Origin: Pseudobdellovibrionaceae bacterium
GTDB lineage: Bacteria; Bdellovibrionota; Bdellovibrionia; Bdellovibrionales; Bdellovibrionaceae
Direction: 5' to 3'
DNA: 64,000 nt
NCBI GenBank assembly: GCA_016719575.1
Contig: JADJYV010000006.1
Coordinates: 330,457-394,456, forward strand
Shown: positions 26,099-36,335 of the stretch, piece by piece
Position numbering within the stretch: position 1 is the first letter of the stretch
How the letters are laid out: the number at the start of each line of letters is the position of its first letter
The notes under the pieces: generated by a model
Database searches by the model: none
Seen by the model: only the letters and a program-made list of their open reading frames with translations
Told to the model about the DNA's origin: nothing
Translations under genes and position numbers: made by a program

Positions 26099-28267
26099 CT
26101 AAGACGCAGAATAAGTGTAGAACTTTTTATTCGCCTTCGCCAAGTCCTTTAATGGATTTGCAGGCCGGAGTCTTGCGGCATTTCTTTGCACCGCATATTC
26201 AGCTAGCTGCGTCTCAATATAGGTTAAACCCACGCTGTCGGCATACTTTAGCAGCCCGCCCCTAAAGGGAGGAAAGCCTGTCCCCATAATCATTGCCAAA
26301 TCGACCTCGTGCGGGGTCTCTACAATTTTATCTTCGATTAAAGCTCTCGAACACTCGTTAACCATTGCAAAAACGCCGCGCTCAACACACTCTTTATTGC
26401 TTAAAGTGTTTGTTGGAGTATTAAGACCAAGGTCTTGATAGACCTCAGAATCGACACCGAGCCTCTTGCCGTCACTTGCATATTTGTAAAATCCTTTTCC
26501 GTTCTTTTTGCCTAGCCGCCCACTCTTCTCAAGGCCTTCCATGCAACTTGCAATCTCGATACGTTCCCCGAAGGCCTTACGAAAAATTTTTAAAACCTTC
26601 ATACAAACATCGAGACCCACCTCGTCCATCAACGCAAAAGGTCCCATGGGCATCCCAAACTCTTTAACGTAGGCCTTGTCGACAAAACCAATGTCCATTC
26701 CGTCTTGCAGCAAAAAGGCGGCTTCTGCCATATATGGCAAGAGAAGTCTATTAACTAAAAATCCAGGCCCGTCCTTAACAACCACGGGCATTTTGCCCAT
26801 TTTTTTAGACAACTCAAAAATCGTTGCAACGGTTTCATCACTCGATTTTTCTCCGCGAATGACTTCTACGAGTGGCATTTTATTAACAGGATTAAAAAAA
26901 TGCATTCCAACAAAGTACTCGGGACGAGGGTGCCCCTTCGCCATCTCTGTAACACTCAAAGAACTTGTATTTGTCGCAATTATTGCATCTTGCCGCATCT
27001 TAGTAGCACATTCACCAATAACTTTTTGTTTGATTGCCATGTCTTCCACGATGGCCTCGACGACGACATCCATGGTGCCAAAACCCGAATAGTCTGTTGT
27101 CCCAGAAACCAAGTCAACTTTCTGTCGAAATTGATATTTGTCTATTGATTTACGCTTTAGTAGCTTCAGCCAAAGATCGCTCGCGTGCTTTAGACCCTTA
27201 CCAAGCGCTTCCAAATTGAGATCCTTCATGCGCACGTCAATACCCTTGTCTGCCGCCACATAGGCAATCCCGCCCCCCATTGTACCCGCTCCCAAAATTC
27301 CAAGACGACGAACTTCTCGAGACTTAACGTCCTTTCCGACCACGCCGCTGGTTTTTTTGACCATTTCAGTGAGATAAAAAACATGGATCAGGTTTTTACT
27401 GATCTCGGACGTCCCAAGTTCGGCAAAACACTCTCGCTCAACCTTCAAAGCCTTTTCACGATCATTCCATCCATAGGTTTTTTGCACCACCTCAAGGGCC
27501 TTCAATGGCGCCGGATAGTGACCATGGGTTGCTTGTAAAACTCCCTCTTTAGCTTTTTTAAAGACAATCCCTCGTCCCAAAAATCCTTCAAGAATTTTAT
27601 TTACAGCTCCTTTTGGACGGAATTTCTTTTCAGCCTTACCGGCGTTTTTAGATATCAATTCTTTACTCCACTTCAGTGATTCCTCGCCCAAAATCGCTGG
27701 ATGGACCATGCGATCAATCAATCCCATTTTTAATGCTTTTTTTGCATTCACGGATTTGCCAGCAAGGATAATATCCAATGAGGCTTGAAGCCCAATTAAT
27801 TTCGGCAGCCTAATGCTGCCACCAAAACCAGGCAAAATACCCAACTGAACTTCGGGCAAACCTATTTTCGTCGAAGAATCCTCGGTCGCCATGCGGTAAT
27901 CACATGCAAGAGCAAACTCGCAGCCCCCGCCCAAGCACGCCCCATGAATCGCCGCGATGGTTAACATGGGTAAATCCTCAATCTTGTTCATAATCTCCTG
28001 GCCAGCATTCACCGCAGCCAACACCTCTTCGTGTGTCTTCAGCTTTTGGATCTCATCAATATCAGCACCCGCGATAAATATTTTGGGTTTTTTAGATACA
28101 AAAATCACGGCCTTGTATGTTGATTTTGCCAACTCAGCGATCACCTCTTTGAGGCGCAACATGACGGGAGTGGAAAGTTTATTGACCTTTTCTCCTTCTA
28201 AATCCAACTCAACTACAGCGACGTCGCCTTGTGGAACAATCCTAATGCTACTTTGCATATCAGCCAT
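26099..28267 (-). CDS. fadJ: Fatty-acid oxidation multifunctional enzyme (FadJ/FadB alpha)
   Basis: A 722-residue bifunctional enoyl-CoA hydratase and 3-hydroxyacyl-CoA dehydrogenase. The N-terminal crotonase domain has FIAGADIDEI, GACLGGGCEFALACDYR and GLPEVQLGILPGFGG. The dehydrogenase domain has GAGTMGGGIAYVAA and MHFFNPVNKMPLVEVI, then two C-terminal helical domains (GFLVNRLLLPYMAEA, GTGFPPFRGGLLKYAD). I start at ATG 28267, just past the thiolase stop, with a GAGAG Shine-Dalgarno; an upstream ATG at 28285 lies inside the thiolase. Works with the adjacent thiolase as the trifunctional complex. Confidence 0.95.
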   Translation of the reverse strand: MADMQSSIRIVPQGDVAVVELDLEGEKVNKLSTPVMLRLKEVIAELAKSTYKAVIFVSKKPKIFIAGADIDEIQKLKTHEEVLAAVNAGQEIMNKIEDLPMLTIAAIHGACLGGGCEFALACDYRMATEDSSTKIGLPEVQLGILPGFGGSIRLPKLIGLQASLDIILAGKSVNAKKALKMGLIDRMVHPAILGEESLKWSKELISKNAGKAEKKFRPKGAVNKILEGFLGRGIVFKKAKEGVLQATHGHYPAPLKALEVVQKTYGWNDREKALKVERECFAELGTSEISKNLIHVFYLTEMVKKTSGVVGKDVKSREVRRLGILGAGTMGGGIAYVAADKGIDVRMKDLNLEALGKGLKHASDLWLKLLKRKSIDKYQFRQKVDLVSGTTDYSGFGTMDVVVEAIVEDMAIKQKVIGECATKMRQDAIIATNTSSLSVTEMAKGHPRPEYFVGMHFFNPVNKMPLVEVIRGEKSSDETVATIFELSKKMGKMPVVVKDGPGFLVNRLLLPYMAEAAFLLQDGMDIGFVDKAYVKEFGMPMGPFALMDEVGLDVCMKVLKIFRKAFGERIEIASCMEGLEKSGRLGKKNGKGFYKYASDGKRLGVDSEVYQDLGLNTPTNTLSNKECVERGVFAMVNECSRALIEDKIVETPHEVDLAMIMGTGFPPFRGGLLKYADSVGLTYIETQLAEYAVQRNAARLRPANPLKDLAKANKKFYTYSAS

Positions 28268-28268
28268 A

Positions 28269-29615
28269 TTATGCCTCTCTCTCAATAATCATCGAACCAC
28301 CCTGGCCGCCACCAATGCACAAAGTTGCAAGCCCGTATTGAACATTTCTCCGCTTCATTTCTTTCATTAATGTTAACACCAGGCGAGTCCCAGTGGCTCC
28401 GACAGGGTGACCTACAGCGATAGCCCCACCATTGACATTCAATTGATCCATATTAATTTCACCAACTTTTTTCGCTAAACCTAGTTTTTCTTGGGCAAAC
28501 CTGTCCGAACCAAGGGCCTTCACGCAAGATAAAACCTGAGCAGCAAAAGCTTCGTTGAGTTCAATCAAACCAATATCTTTTAATTCAAGTTTTGCGCGTT
28601 TGAGTGCAAGTGGCGTCGAATACGCAGGACCAAGCCCCATGCGTTCAGGCTCAAGTCCGGCAAAGCCATATGACAATATTCGTGCAACGGCCTTATAACC
28701 TAAGCTCTCCGCTTTCTCTCGAGACATTAAAAGCACCATGGCCGCACCATCAGTAATCGGGCACGAGTTCCCAGCAGTAATCGTTCCTGTTTGCTTGTCA
28801 AAAAATGGCTTCAGCTTAGCCAGGGCCTCCAGCGTTTGACTCTCCCGAGGTCCAAAATCTTCAACAAGTATTTCCTTGTAGTCTGGCGGCAAAAAGGTCG
28901 GAACAATTTCTTCTTTAATCTTGTCTTTATTTTTTGAAGCCAGCAGATGTGAACGCAAAGAAAATTCGTCCTGTGCTTGACGACTCAAGCCCCACTCTTT
29001 GGCTAGCAGCTCTGCTGTTTGCCCCATATTAATTCCGACAAAAGGGTCCGTCAGCCCTTGCATTACAGAGACAACTGGAAAGTACTCGTCTCGATAATTC
29101 CCCTGCAAAAGGGCACGAATTTGTTTAAGATCCGCCTTGAAAAGCTGCCACAAAAGAGGCAGAGCTTGCTTTGGCCCCTTTGCCGCAAAAAGCTTATCAA
29201 ACACACCTTGAATTCGCGCCGGCAATAGCGTTGGCATCTGAGACATATTCTCGACTCCGCCGGCAATCACAACATCCATCGTACCAGACCTAATTTTTTC
29301 GTAACCATTTGAAATACTCTCAAGAGCCGACGCACAGTTGCGATGAACTGTATAAGCGGAGGTCTTCTGTGGTATGCCCGCCCCCAGCGCCACCACTCGC
29401 GAAATATTGACCGCATCCACCGGGTTTCCGGTGTTACCGATAATAACCTCGTCCACCAAATTCACATCTAAATTGGCGCGAGCGATCATCTCTTTAAGCG
29501 CGACTCGTCCCAGCTCCGCTGGGTGCATCGATTTCAATTTTGTTCCAGATTTTGCAAACGGGGTTCGAACCCCTTCAACAATCACGACATCACGCGGGCT
29601 TTTCTGCGAGCTCAT
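28269..29615 (-). CDS. fadI: Acetyl-CoA C-acyltransferase (beta-ketothiolase)
   Basis: About 448 residues. Catalytic Cys in VHRNCASALESI, then NGGAIAVGHPVGATGTR with the histidine, and the C-terminal CIGGGQGGS with the second cysteine. It cleaves 3-ketoacyl-CoA to acetyl-CoA. I start at ATG 29615, preceded by GAAGG; the longer frame to 29690 has no good ribosome site and adds residues outside the family. Partner of FadJ, whose start is 1 base after its stop. Confidence 0.95.
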   Translation of the reverse strand: MSSQKSPRDVVIVEGVRTPFAKSGTKLKSMHPAELGRVALKEMIARANLDVNLVDEVIIGNTGNPVDAVNISRVVALGAGIPQKTSAYTVHRNCASALESISNGYEKIRSGTMDVVIAGGVENMSQMPTLLPARIQGVFDKLFAAKGPKQALPLLWQLFKADLKQIRALLQGNYRDEYFPVVSVMQGLTDPFVGINMGQTAELLAKEWGLSRQAQDEFSLRSHLLASKNKDKIKEEIVPTFLPPDYKEILVEDFGPRESQTLEALAKLKPFFDKQTGTITAGNSCPITDGAAMVLLMSREKAESLGYKAVARILSYGFAGLEPERMGLGPAYSTPLALKRAKLELKDIGLIELNEAFAAQVLSCVKALGSDRFAQEKLGLAKKVGEINMDQLNVNGGAIAVGHPVGATGTRLVLTLMKEMKRRNVQYGLATLCIGGGQGGSMIIEREA

Positions 29616-29811
29616 TGGCACCTTCTTTCGATCAAATATATAAAATGATACAGATTTATAGGCAGGGGTCCAAGCTCTTTTCCGAGACAAAAATACGAAT
29701 ATTCCTCAACGCAGCACAGTTCGATAGATTGACCCCTCTTACGGACCTTTGTACATTGAAGGCTCGTTTTTTTAGCTAGCTTGCATACTAAGTAAGCACT
29801 GGAGTTTACAC

Positions 29812-32133
29812 ATGAGCGCATCCGATTCAACGATGGGGAATTTCGATAAAGAGGCTCTCGAGTATCACGCCAAAGGAAAGCTCGGTAAAATCGAAATCAC
29901 CTCAAGCAAGCCCTGCAATACTGAGAAAGCACTGTCTCTCGCCTATTCCCCCGGCGTTGCCGCTCCCTGCAAAGCAATTGCAAAGGATGCAAGCAAAGTT
30001 TACGACTACACCAGCAAAGGTAATTTGGTCGCGGTAATCTCAAATGGCACAGCGGTTTTGGGACTTGGCAATATTGGCCCCCTCGCCGCAAAACCCGTCA
30101 TGGAAGGAAAGGGAATTCTTTTTAAGCAATTTGCCGGCATCGATGTCTTTGATATTGAAATGAAGAATGATTCTACTGCCGAACTGATAGCTGCTATCAA
30201 AGCTCTCGAACCAACCTTCGGCGGGATTAATCTCGAAGACATTAAAGCTCCAGAATGTTTTGAAGTAGAAGAAACTTTAAAAAAAGAGATGAAGATTCCG
30301 GTCTTTCATGATGACCAACACGGAACTGCGATCGTCTCTGGAGCCGCTCTTCTTAATGCCTGCCACGTGACCAAACGAAAACTCAGCGAGATCCGCCTTG
30401 TCGTCAATGGTGCCGGAGCCTCAGCTGTCGCCTGCTCAAATATTTTTATTTCTCTAGGACTTAAGCGGGAAAACCTCACGATGTGTGACACACAAGGAGT
30501 CATCTATAAGGGGCGCAAAGAGGGTATGAATAAATACAAGGAAGCCTTTGCCGTTGACACCGAGAATCGCACTTTGAGCGAGGCCCTGCGAGGAGCCGAT
30601 GTTTTTATTGGCCTTTCTGCGGCGGGCGCACTCACTCCTGAGATGCTCATCGGCATGGCTAAGAATCCAATTATTTTTGCTATGGCAAATCCAGATCCTG
30701 AAATCGAACCGGCAAAAGCAAAAGCGGTACGTCCAGACGTGATCGTTGCAACCGGTCGATCTGATTTTCCGAACCAAGTGAATAACGTTTTAGGCTTTCC
30801 GAGCATTTTTCGCGGCGCTCTTGACACTCGCTCCACCCAAATCAACGAAGAAATGAAGCTGGCCGCAGTTCACGCTCTGGCCATGCTGGCGCGCGAAGAG
30901 GTTCCTGATAAAGTTTCAGACTCGTACGGCGGACAAAGTTTCAAATTTGGACCAGAGTATTTGATCCCAAAGCCTTTCGACACCCGTGTGCTTTTAAAAG
31001 TTGCTCCCGCTGTCGCGAAAGCCGCCATGGAGTCAGGAGTTGCGCAAATACAAATTACCGATTGGGGCGCCTATCATGATCGCCTTGAAGCTATTCAAGG
31101 TCCTTCAAAAGTATTTATTCGCTCGGCGATGCATAAAGTTCGCCAAGCGATCAATGCCCAAGGCGGACAGCTACCCAAAATTATTTTTCCAGAAGGCCAC
31201 AGTACAAAAATATTAAAGGCCCTGCGTACGATCGTTGAAGAAGGAATTTGTCAGCCAATTCTTTTGGGCTACCCTGAACGTATTCGCGAAAAAATGAAGC
31301 TGATGGATTTAACCGACGCACTTAAAGAAATTGAGGTGATTCATCCGGCTACCCACCCCAAGTATAAAGATTACGCCAAAGAGCTTTTCAATCGCCGCAG
31401 TCGCAAAGGTGTTAATTATCGAGAGTCCGAGCGTTTGATGGCTGACCCTAATTATTTCGCTTCGATGATGGTGATGATGGGAGATGCTGATGGCATGATC
31501 AACGGCGCCTCTCAAAACTACGCAGATGCAGTAAGGCCTATTTTGCACACGATTGGGGTTTCGAAAGAGTCTGTCCCGGCAGGACTTAATTTGGTTTTGC
31601 TCGAAGATCGATTTTTATTGCTTGCGGACACCACCGTCAACGTAGACCCCAGCGCCGAACAGTGTGCGGTGATTGCCTTGCAAGCAGCCCGTATCGCAGA
31701 ATACTTTGGTGTCGAGCCTCGGGTTGCGATGCTAAGCTACTCCAACTTTTCAGGCAGTGCGGGAACCCCTAATAAAATGAAAAAAGCCGCAGAACTCGTC
31801 GCCGCTTACCGGCCTGATTTGCAAGTGGATGGGGACATTCAAGCTGATACTGCGGTCAATATGGAAATTATGAAAAGAATTTCTCCGTTTGCCCACCTCA
31901 AAGAGGGCGCAAACATTCTGATTTTCCCGAACTTAGAATCCAGCAATATATGCTACAAGTTGCTTCAGCAAGTTGGAAAAGTCGAAGTCATTGGTCCCTT
32001 TTTGATGGGAGTTCGTAGATCTGCTAATGTCCTTCAACGGAGCACCACCGTCGAAGCAATTATCAACTCGGTGGTTTTAACGACCTTAGAGGCCATGTTC
32101 ATTAAGGAGCGTTTAAAGGCGAAAAATGGATGA
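29812..32133 (+). CDS. maeB: NADP-dependent malic enzyme with phosphotransacetylase domain
   Basis: A 773-residue MaeB-type enzyme decarboxylating malate to pyruvate. The N-terminal malic domain has the Tyr in LAYSPGVAAPC, the metal and catalytic stretch VFHDDQHGTAIV and the NAD(P) fold VNGAGASAVACSNI. Residues about 440-773 are a phosphate-acetyltransferase-like domain (VRQAINAQGGQLPKIIFPEG), which in MaeB proteins is regulatory rather than catalytic. Fits pyruvate and NADPH supply from fatty and amino acid oxidation. Confidence 0.95.
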   Translation: MSASDSTMGNFDKEALEYHAKGKLGKIEITSSKPCNTEKALSLAYSPGVAAPCKAIAKDASKVYDYTSKGNLVAVISNGTAVLGLGNIGPLAAKPVMEGKGILFKQFAGIDVFDIEMKNDSTAELIAAIKALEPTFGGINLEDIKAPECFEVEETLKKEMKIPVFHDDQHGTAIVSGAALLNACHVTKRKLSEIRLVVNGAGASAVACSNIFISLGLKRENLTMCDTQGVIYKGRKEGMNKYKEAFAVDTENRTLSEALRGADVFIGLSAAGALTPEMLIGMAKNPIIFAMANPDPEIEPAKAKAVRPDVIVATGRSDFPNQVNNVLGFPSIFRGALDTRSTQINEEMKLAAVHALAMLAREEVPDKVSDSYGGQSFKFGPEYLIPKPFDTRVLLKVAPAVAKAAMESGVAQIQITDWGAYHDRLEAIQGPSKVFIRSAMHKVRQAINAQGGQLPKIIFPEGHSTKILKALRTIVEEGICQPILLGYPERIREKMKLMDLTDALKEIEVIHPATHPKYKDYAKELFNRRSRKGVNYRESERLMADPNYFASMMVMMGDADGMINGASQNYADAVRPILHTIGVSKESVPAGLNLVLLEDRFLLLADTTVNVDPSAEQCAVIALQAARIAEYFGVEPRVAMLSYSNFSGSAGTPNKMKKAAELVAAYRPDLQVDGDIQADTAVNMEIMKRISPFAHLKEGANILIFPNLESSNICYKLLQQVGKVEVIGPFLMGVRRSANVLQRSTTVEAIINSVVLTTLEAMFIKERLKAKNG

Positions 32134-32209
32134 CCTTCGCTATTTTTTACTTTTAATTGCCATCAAACCTAGCTAGACTTATAGGTGTAAGCCAAGGAGA
32201 TGTGCGAAT

Positions 32210-33478
32210 TTGAGTCAAAACCAAGTTCATATCAAAGCCAGTGACCGGGCCATTGTCGTAGGAGTTGGCCTTAAAACAGAGCCTCTTTCGGAAATCAAAG
32301 AAAACCTATTAGAACTCGAAGAGCTCGTCGCCGCAGCCGGTGGCGAAATTGTGGGTTCATTAATTCAAACTCTCCCCGCATGGAATCCTGCAACTCTGAT
32401 TGGCACCGGCAAGGTCGAAGAAATTCGCGAGATGGTCCAAGAGTCAAAGGCCAGCTTGGTTGTTATCGACCATCAACTCTCAGGAGTGCAAAGTCGAAAC
32501 CTCGCTCAAACCATGGGCGCCCGGGTGATTGATCGCAATCAGTTGATCCTCGATATTTTTGCTCAGCGAGCTCAAACCTTTGAGGGAAAACTTCAAGTGG
32601 AACTCGCTCAGTTATTAGATCAAATGCCCCGCATGGTTGGTGCCTGGATGGAATCTCTCTCGAGACAAGGCGGAGGAATCGGCACTAGGGGACCGGGAGA
32701 GACCGCCCTCGAAAACGACCGCCGTCGCATCCGCGAACGTGTGGCCTTGATTCGAAAAAAGCTTGATGCCGTTAGTAAAAATCGCGCTCAACATCGAAGC
32801 TCACGGCGTCGCCATGAAATTCCGAGTTTTGCTCTTATCGGCTATACCAACTCCGGAAAAAGCTCCTTGCTTAATCGCCTCACGGGCTCACAAATCATGA
32901 CCAAGAATCAAGTCTTCGCCACCTTGGATCCGACAACTCGAAAGATTTTCTTACCCGAAGGCCCCCCAGCTGTGGTCACCGACACCGTGGGTTTTATACG
33001 CAAACTTCCTACTCAATTGATTGAAGCTTTTAAAGCCACGCTCGAAGAAAGCGCAGAAGCCGATGTTCTGCTTCATGTTGTCGATCTCGCCTCGCCAAAT
33101 ATGCTAAGACAAATCGAGGTTGTCGAAGAGCTCATTAAAGAATTCAATTGGCAGGATAAAAAAATTATTCACGTCTTTAACAAGGTGGATGTAGCCCCGA
33201 TTGAACGACAGTTTCAAATTCGACTTTATCCCCGTGTCTTTGTCAGCGCTCTCACTGGTCAGGGTATTGAGCAACTCAAAAAACTAATGGTCGAAAGCAT
33301 TCAAGAAATGCACACCGAAGTCCAGCTCTACTTCCCACGATCTCAAGAATTCAAAATTTACGACCTGGACCGTGAAACTAAAATAGCTCGAAAAGAAACG
33401 GCCACCGAAGGAACCGTTTGTTATACCCAGCTGACCCCTGCTCTTATTGCTCGCTGGAAAGATTATATCGTTAAATAA
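32210..33478 (+). CDS. hflX: Ribosome-associated GTPase HflX
   Basis: A 422-residue GTPase that splits stalled ribosomes. The N-terminal HflX domain contains NPATLIGTGKVEEI and the linker signature SLSRQGGGIGTRGPGETALE. The G domain shows G1 GYTNSGKSS, G3 DTVGFI and G4 NKVD. It starts at TTG 32210, with AAGGAG upstream; the nearby ATG at 32199 is in another frame. Confidence 0.95.
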   Translation: MSQNQVHIKASDRAIVVGVGLKTEPLSEIKENLLELEELVAAAGGEIVGSLIQTLPAWNPATLIGTGKVEEIREMVQESKASLVVIDHQLSGVQSRNLAQTMGARVIDRNQLILDIFAQRAQTFEGKLQVELAQLLDQMPRMVGAWMESLSRQGGGIGTRGPGETALENDRRRIRERVALIRKKLDAVSKNRAQHRSSRRRHEIPSFALIGYTNSGKSSLLNRLTGSQIMTKNQVFATLDPTTRKIFLPEGPPAVVTDTVGFIRKLPTQLIEAFKATLEESAEADVLLHVVDLASPNMLRQIEVVEELIKEFNWQDKKIIHVFNKVDVAPIERQFQIRLYPRVFVSALTGQGIEQLKKLMVESIQEMHTEVQLYFPRSQEFKIYDLDRETKIARKETATEGTVCYTQLTPALIARWKDYIVK

Positions 33479-33485
33479 ATCAATC

Positions 33486-33506
33486 CAGACTTTAGTCTGT
33501 TGTTTT
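33486..33506 (+). terminator. Weak terminator after hflX
   Basis: CAGAC-TTTA-GTCTG hairpin followed by TTGTTTT, 8 bases after the hflX stop. The stem is only 5 bp, so the call is tentative. Confidence 0.4.
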
Positions 33507-33532
33507 CCCGATTTCGTCACCGATAAGGGGTT

Positions 33533-34783
33533 ATGTTGATTTTTGCGAATCTTCTTTTTATCACCTCCATGTTTGTTGGTCCAAATATCGCTTTAGCCGA
33601 AAGCGATGAGTTGCTTTGTGTCAATGGAGCTTCACCGTTAAATCGAGATTTGATAGAATCCTTTAACGAGAACCGAGACCCTCTTAAAGTGGCTTTTCTT
33701 GAATATCAGAAAACGACCTATCCCTATTCACAAGCAATACTCCCTCCCCCATCAAACTGCGAACCAAATGCTGTCTTTAAAAAGCAACTTGGGTTCTTTG
33801 GAGAACTTGCAGATAAATTCTCTGGTATTTTTGATACCAAGTTCGATCAAGTGAACCCCCAGGACCTCGCCCTTAAAGCCAGATTAGAAATCGAAAAGGC
33901 CAAGGAATTAAACCGACCAAAGCCATTTCAAATTAAGAAAGACTGCGTAAAGGCCTCTCTGCAGCGAAAAGCAGGACGTGAAGAATATGTTTGCAAGCCA
34001 GATGCTCAACGAGCCCTTCGCGTGGGTATAGCCGCCGGAAAATCTGCCCAGTGTTACAACGAAGAGTTGGTTGACTATATTCACTTCGCTCTCAATCAAG
34101 CCATCGATTGTCTTTCGCAGGACAATGCCATTGACAGCAGAAATATCCTAAAAAAAATGAATGCCGAAACAGGCTTCAACTTTTCAGTCTGTTGGCGGGG
34201 CGGATGTGGTATGTCACAAATCACCTCTCCTGCCATGAAAGAACTCTCAACAGATATCGGCAACGGAAAATATATCCTTGAGGGAGTCACCAAAAGTATA
34301 AAAAAATCCTGTGAACCATTTAAACACATTGCGGAAAGGGATCTTGCAAAACCACCCAAAATCTACAAAACCTGCGACTGGGTGAGCCCTGGCGATGGAC
34401 TGGCACGAAATCTAATCTATGGCATTGGTTATCATGTTCATATGCGAGACACCCAAATCACGCCGGCCCTCAACAAATTAGCCCCGCAGATGGTTCAAGA
34501 TAAAGACGTCATTAACGCACTCACAAGTATGAGTTATGGCCGCGAAGGCATCAAAGGCGTTAAAGGCCTCTTGCGAAGAAATCGAATTTCAAAAACAACT
34601 CCGCCATCAAAACTTAGAGACATCATTGAAAGTGACAGCCGCTACCTTTCTGAGACTCAAAAAAAACAAAAAGAACTTCTCTGCTTGCAAAAAGGTCATT
34701 CTTTTGGCCGAAACTCACAATGCAGCGTAACCACCTTTAGTGACGAAGAAATGGCAGGAAATTCATGCGTCTCCGAACCGTGA
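33533..34783 (+). CDS. Secreted transglycosylase-like protein, cysteine-rich
   Basis: A 416-residue exported protein (signal peptide to about residue 22, NIALA|ES). The central part reads ILKKMNAETGFNF...GCGMSQITSPAMKEL, which matches the SLT lysozyme-like fold: a glutamate in an E-x-G-F-N setting, then G-M-x-Q-I-T. About fourteen cysteines are spread through it, suggesting disulfides. A role in cutting peptidoglycan is inferred. It overlaps the next gene by 19 bases. Confidence 0.65.
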   Translation: MLIFANLLFITSMFVGPNIALAESDELLCVNGASPLNRDLIESFNENRDPLKVAFLEYQKTTYPYSQAILPPPSNCEPNAVFKKQLGFFGELADKFSGIFDTKFDQVNPQDLALKARLEIEKAKELNRPKPFQIKKDCVKASLQRKAGREEYVCKPDAQRALRVGIAAGKSAQCYNEELVDYIHFALNQAIDCLSQDNAIDSRNILKKMNAETGFNFSVCWRGGCGMSQITSPAMKELSTDIGNGKYILEGVTKSIKKSCEPFKHIAERDLAKPPKIYKTCDWVSPGDGLARNLIYGIGYHVHMRDTQITPALNKLAPQMVQDKDVINALTSMSYGREGIKGVKGLLRRNRISKTTPPSKLRDIIESDSRYLSETQKKQKELLCLQKGHSFGRNSQCSVTTFSDEEMAGNSCVSEP

Positions 34784-35181
34784 TTTTAACAATATTCTTA
34801 CTCCCCATTGTCTCGTGGTCGCAAATAAAAACAGCGCCTGAGTTTTTCATTATTTCAAAAAAAATGAGAGAAGAACTCCGCACTGAGAAAACAAAAGAAA
34901 AAAAGATCCTTAAACTCAAGGACCTTGAAAAACAACTCTTGGCAACCCAAAAACAATTCGAAATTAAGAATCCAATAAAGGGCGACGAGATCGAAAAGAA
35001 AGTGAACTTCTTTTATTTCACTTTTGAACCTCTTTTCGAGGCGAAAAACTTCGACAGTTTAGGATGCAAAAAGACGGAACACCAATTGATTCTCGAAGAC
35101 AAGATGGGAAAAGAAGAGACCGAAGCTCTCACTCCGGATGCTAAAGAAGCCATTGAATGGCTTCATCTCATTTGTAAATAA
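34765..35181 (+). CDS. Small secreted protein, unknown
   Basis: A 138-residue protein with a signal peptide (residues 1-19, VSWS|Q). The mature part is lysine- and glutamate-rich, probably helical (KKMREELRTEKTKEKKILKLKDLEKQLLA), with two cysteines near 110 and 137. The start lies inside the transglycosylase-like gene, so the two are coupled and may act together. No family recognised. Confidence 0.55.
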   Translation: MRLRTVILTIFLLPIVSWSQIKTAPEFFIISKKMREELRTEKTKEKKILKLKDLEKQLLATQKQFEIKNPIKGDEIEKKVNFFYFTFEPLFEAKNFDSLGCKKTEHQLILEDKMGKEETEALTPDAKEAIEWLHLICK

Positions 35182-35182
35182 T

Positions 35183-35653
35183 CTAGAACTTGCGATTCTT
35201 TAGGCGTTGTTCGCGCCGATCTTTTGCCTCTTGAAAACGACGTTTTTCAACATCCGTTTCTAATTGTAAAGCCGGAACCAGCGTTGGCTTTCCATTTGAA
35301 CCTAGCGCAACAAAGGTGGTATACGCAGAAGCCGTATGAAAGACCTCTCCGGTTCTGGGGTTTTCAGCATCCACCCTAACCCCAACTTCCATTGATGTAC
35401 GAGAAGTAAAATTAACCGAGGCCTTCAAGTTGACGACCCAACCTTTGTAAACGGGAGCTATAAAATTGAGAGTATCGATACTGGCCGTAACAACATCTTT
35501 TCCTGAGTGCCTTTGAGCTGCGATGGCAGCGGCCACATCAATCCAAGACATAATAGTTCCACCAAAAATAGACCCAAGGGCATTCGTGTGGGTCGGTAAA
35601 ACTAATTGGGTCATTACCACCTGGGACGCTGAAACTAATTTCGCATTCCCCAT
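35183..35653 (-). CDS. Acyl-CoA thioesterase, hotdog fold
   Basis: A 156-residue YciA/BFIT-type acyl-CoA thioesterase. The family pattern is clear: VLPTHTNALGSIFGGTIMSWIDVAAAIAAQRHSG, with the catalytic Asp in the central helix (WIDVA), then VVTASIDTLNFIAPV. It would release free fatty acid from acyl-CoA and limit CoA trapping. It is convergent with the small secreted gene, 1 base apart. Confidence 0.9.
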   Translation of the reverse strand: MGNAKLVSASQVVMTQLVLPTHTNALGSIFGGTIMSWIDVAAAIAAQRHSGKDVVTASIDTLNFIAPVYKGWVVNLKASVNFTSRTSMEVGVRVDAENPRTGEVFHTASAYTTFVALGSNGKPTLVPALQLETDVEKRRFQEAKDRREQRLKNRKF

Positions 35654-35693
35654 GATAATGACCCTCTCTTAAACATCACTAAAATATCAGAAA

Positions 35694-36086
35694 CTACATT
35701 CCTGCGCCGATATCGCCATTACCATTGCGGCCGATAGCAGAACCAGGAAGAGTTGCAGTCGTTCCAGCGACTGTTGAACTTCCAGCTGGAATTGTCTGAG
35801 TCGCCTGATTGTTGTACGCGGCTGCGGCCACGCCCTGATTGATATTTGTCTCGGTACGAACTTCGTTTTCGACGAAGCCGAGGTGAGGTAAACACCATAC
35901 AATCAACTGCGCACGTGATTTAACATTCATTTTTTTGTATATATTTGTGAGGTGGAATTTCACTGTTTTTTCAGTGACGAAAAGCTGGTTCGCAACTTCC
36001 TTGTTGGACAAGCCTTTACTTACTAATTCAGCAACCTCTGCCTCTCTATTCGAAAGACCCTTTTGAATCAGGACATCTCTGAGCAT
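35694..36086 (-). CDS. LuxR-type HTH transcription regulator
   Basis: A 130-residue protein: residues 8-65 form a GerE/LuxR helix-turn-helix (LSNREAEVAELVSKGLSNKEVANQLFVTEKTVKFHLTNIYKKM). There is no receiver domain. After VWCLPHLGF comes a low-complexity Ala/Thr/Gly/Asn tail of about 55 residues. DNA-binding alone implies it is controlled by abundance or by a partner. It stands upstream of, and divergent to, the CheY-like gene. Confidence 0.85.
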   Translation of the reverse strand: MLRDVLIQKGLSNREAEVAELVSKGLSNKEVANQLFVTEKTVKFHLTNIYKKMNVKSRAQLIVWCLPHLGFVENEVRTETNINQGVAAAAYNNQATQTIPAGSSTVAGTTATLPGSAIGRNGNGDIGAGM

Positions 36087-36335
36087 CCTTGCTCCCTCCC
36101 GCTAATTGTTATTTTTACTAAGCCGTTAAGCGTTATTTAATCGATCCAGACCCAGATTGAGATAAACCTCTATGTTCGTCCCTAAATGAATCACACCACC
36201 TAGATTCAAGTCTGACAAGAAATTAAATTTTTAGCAAGGCACTTGGACTCTAGTTTTAAAAAACTAGACCGAAAAGGTATTAACTTTTCCAAAGTTTTCA
36301 TAAAGCTTGGGAAACTTAACCGGCGGGAGGATATT

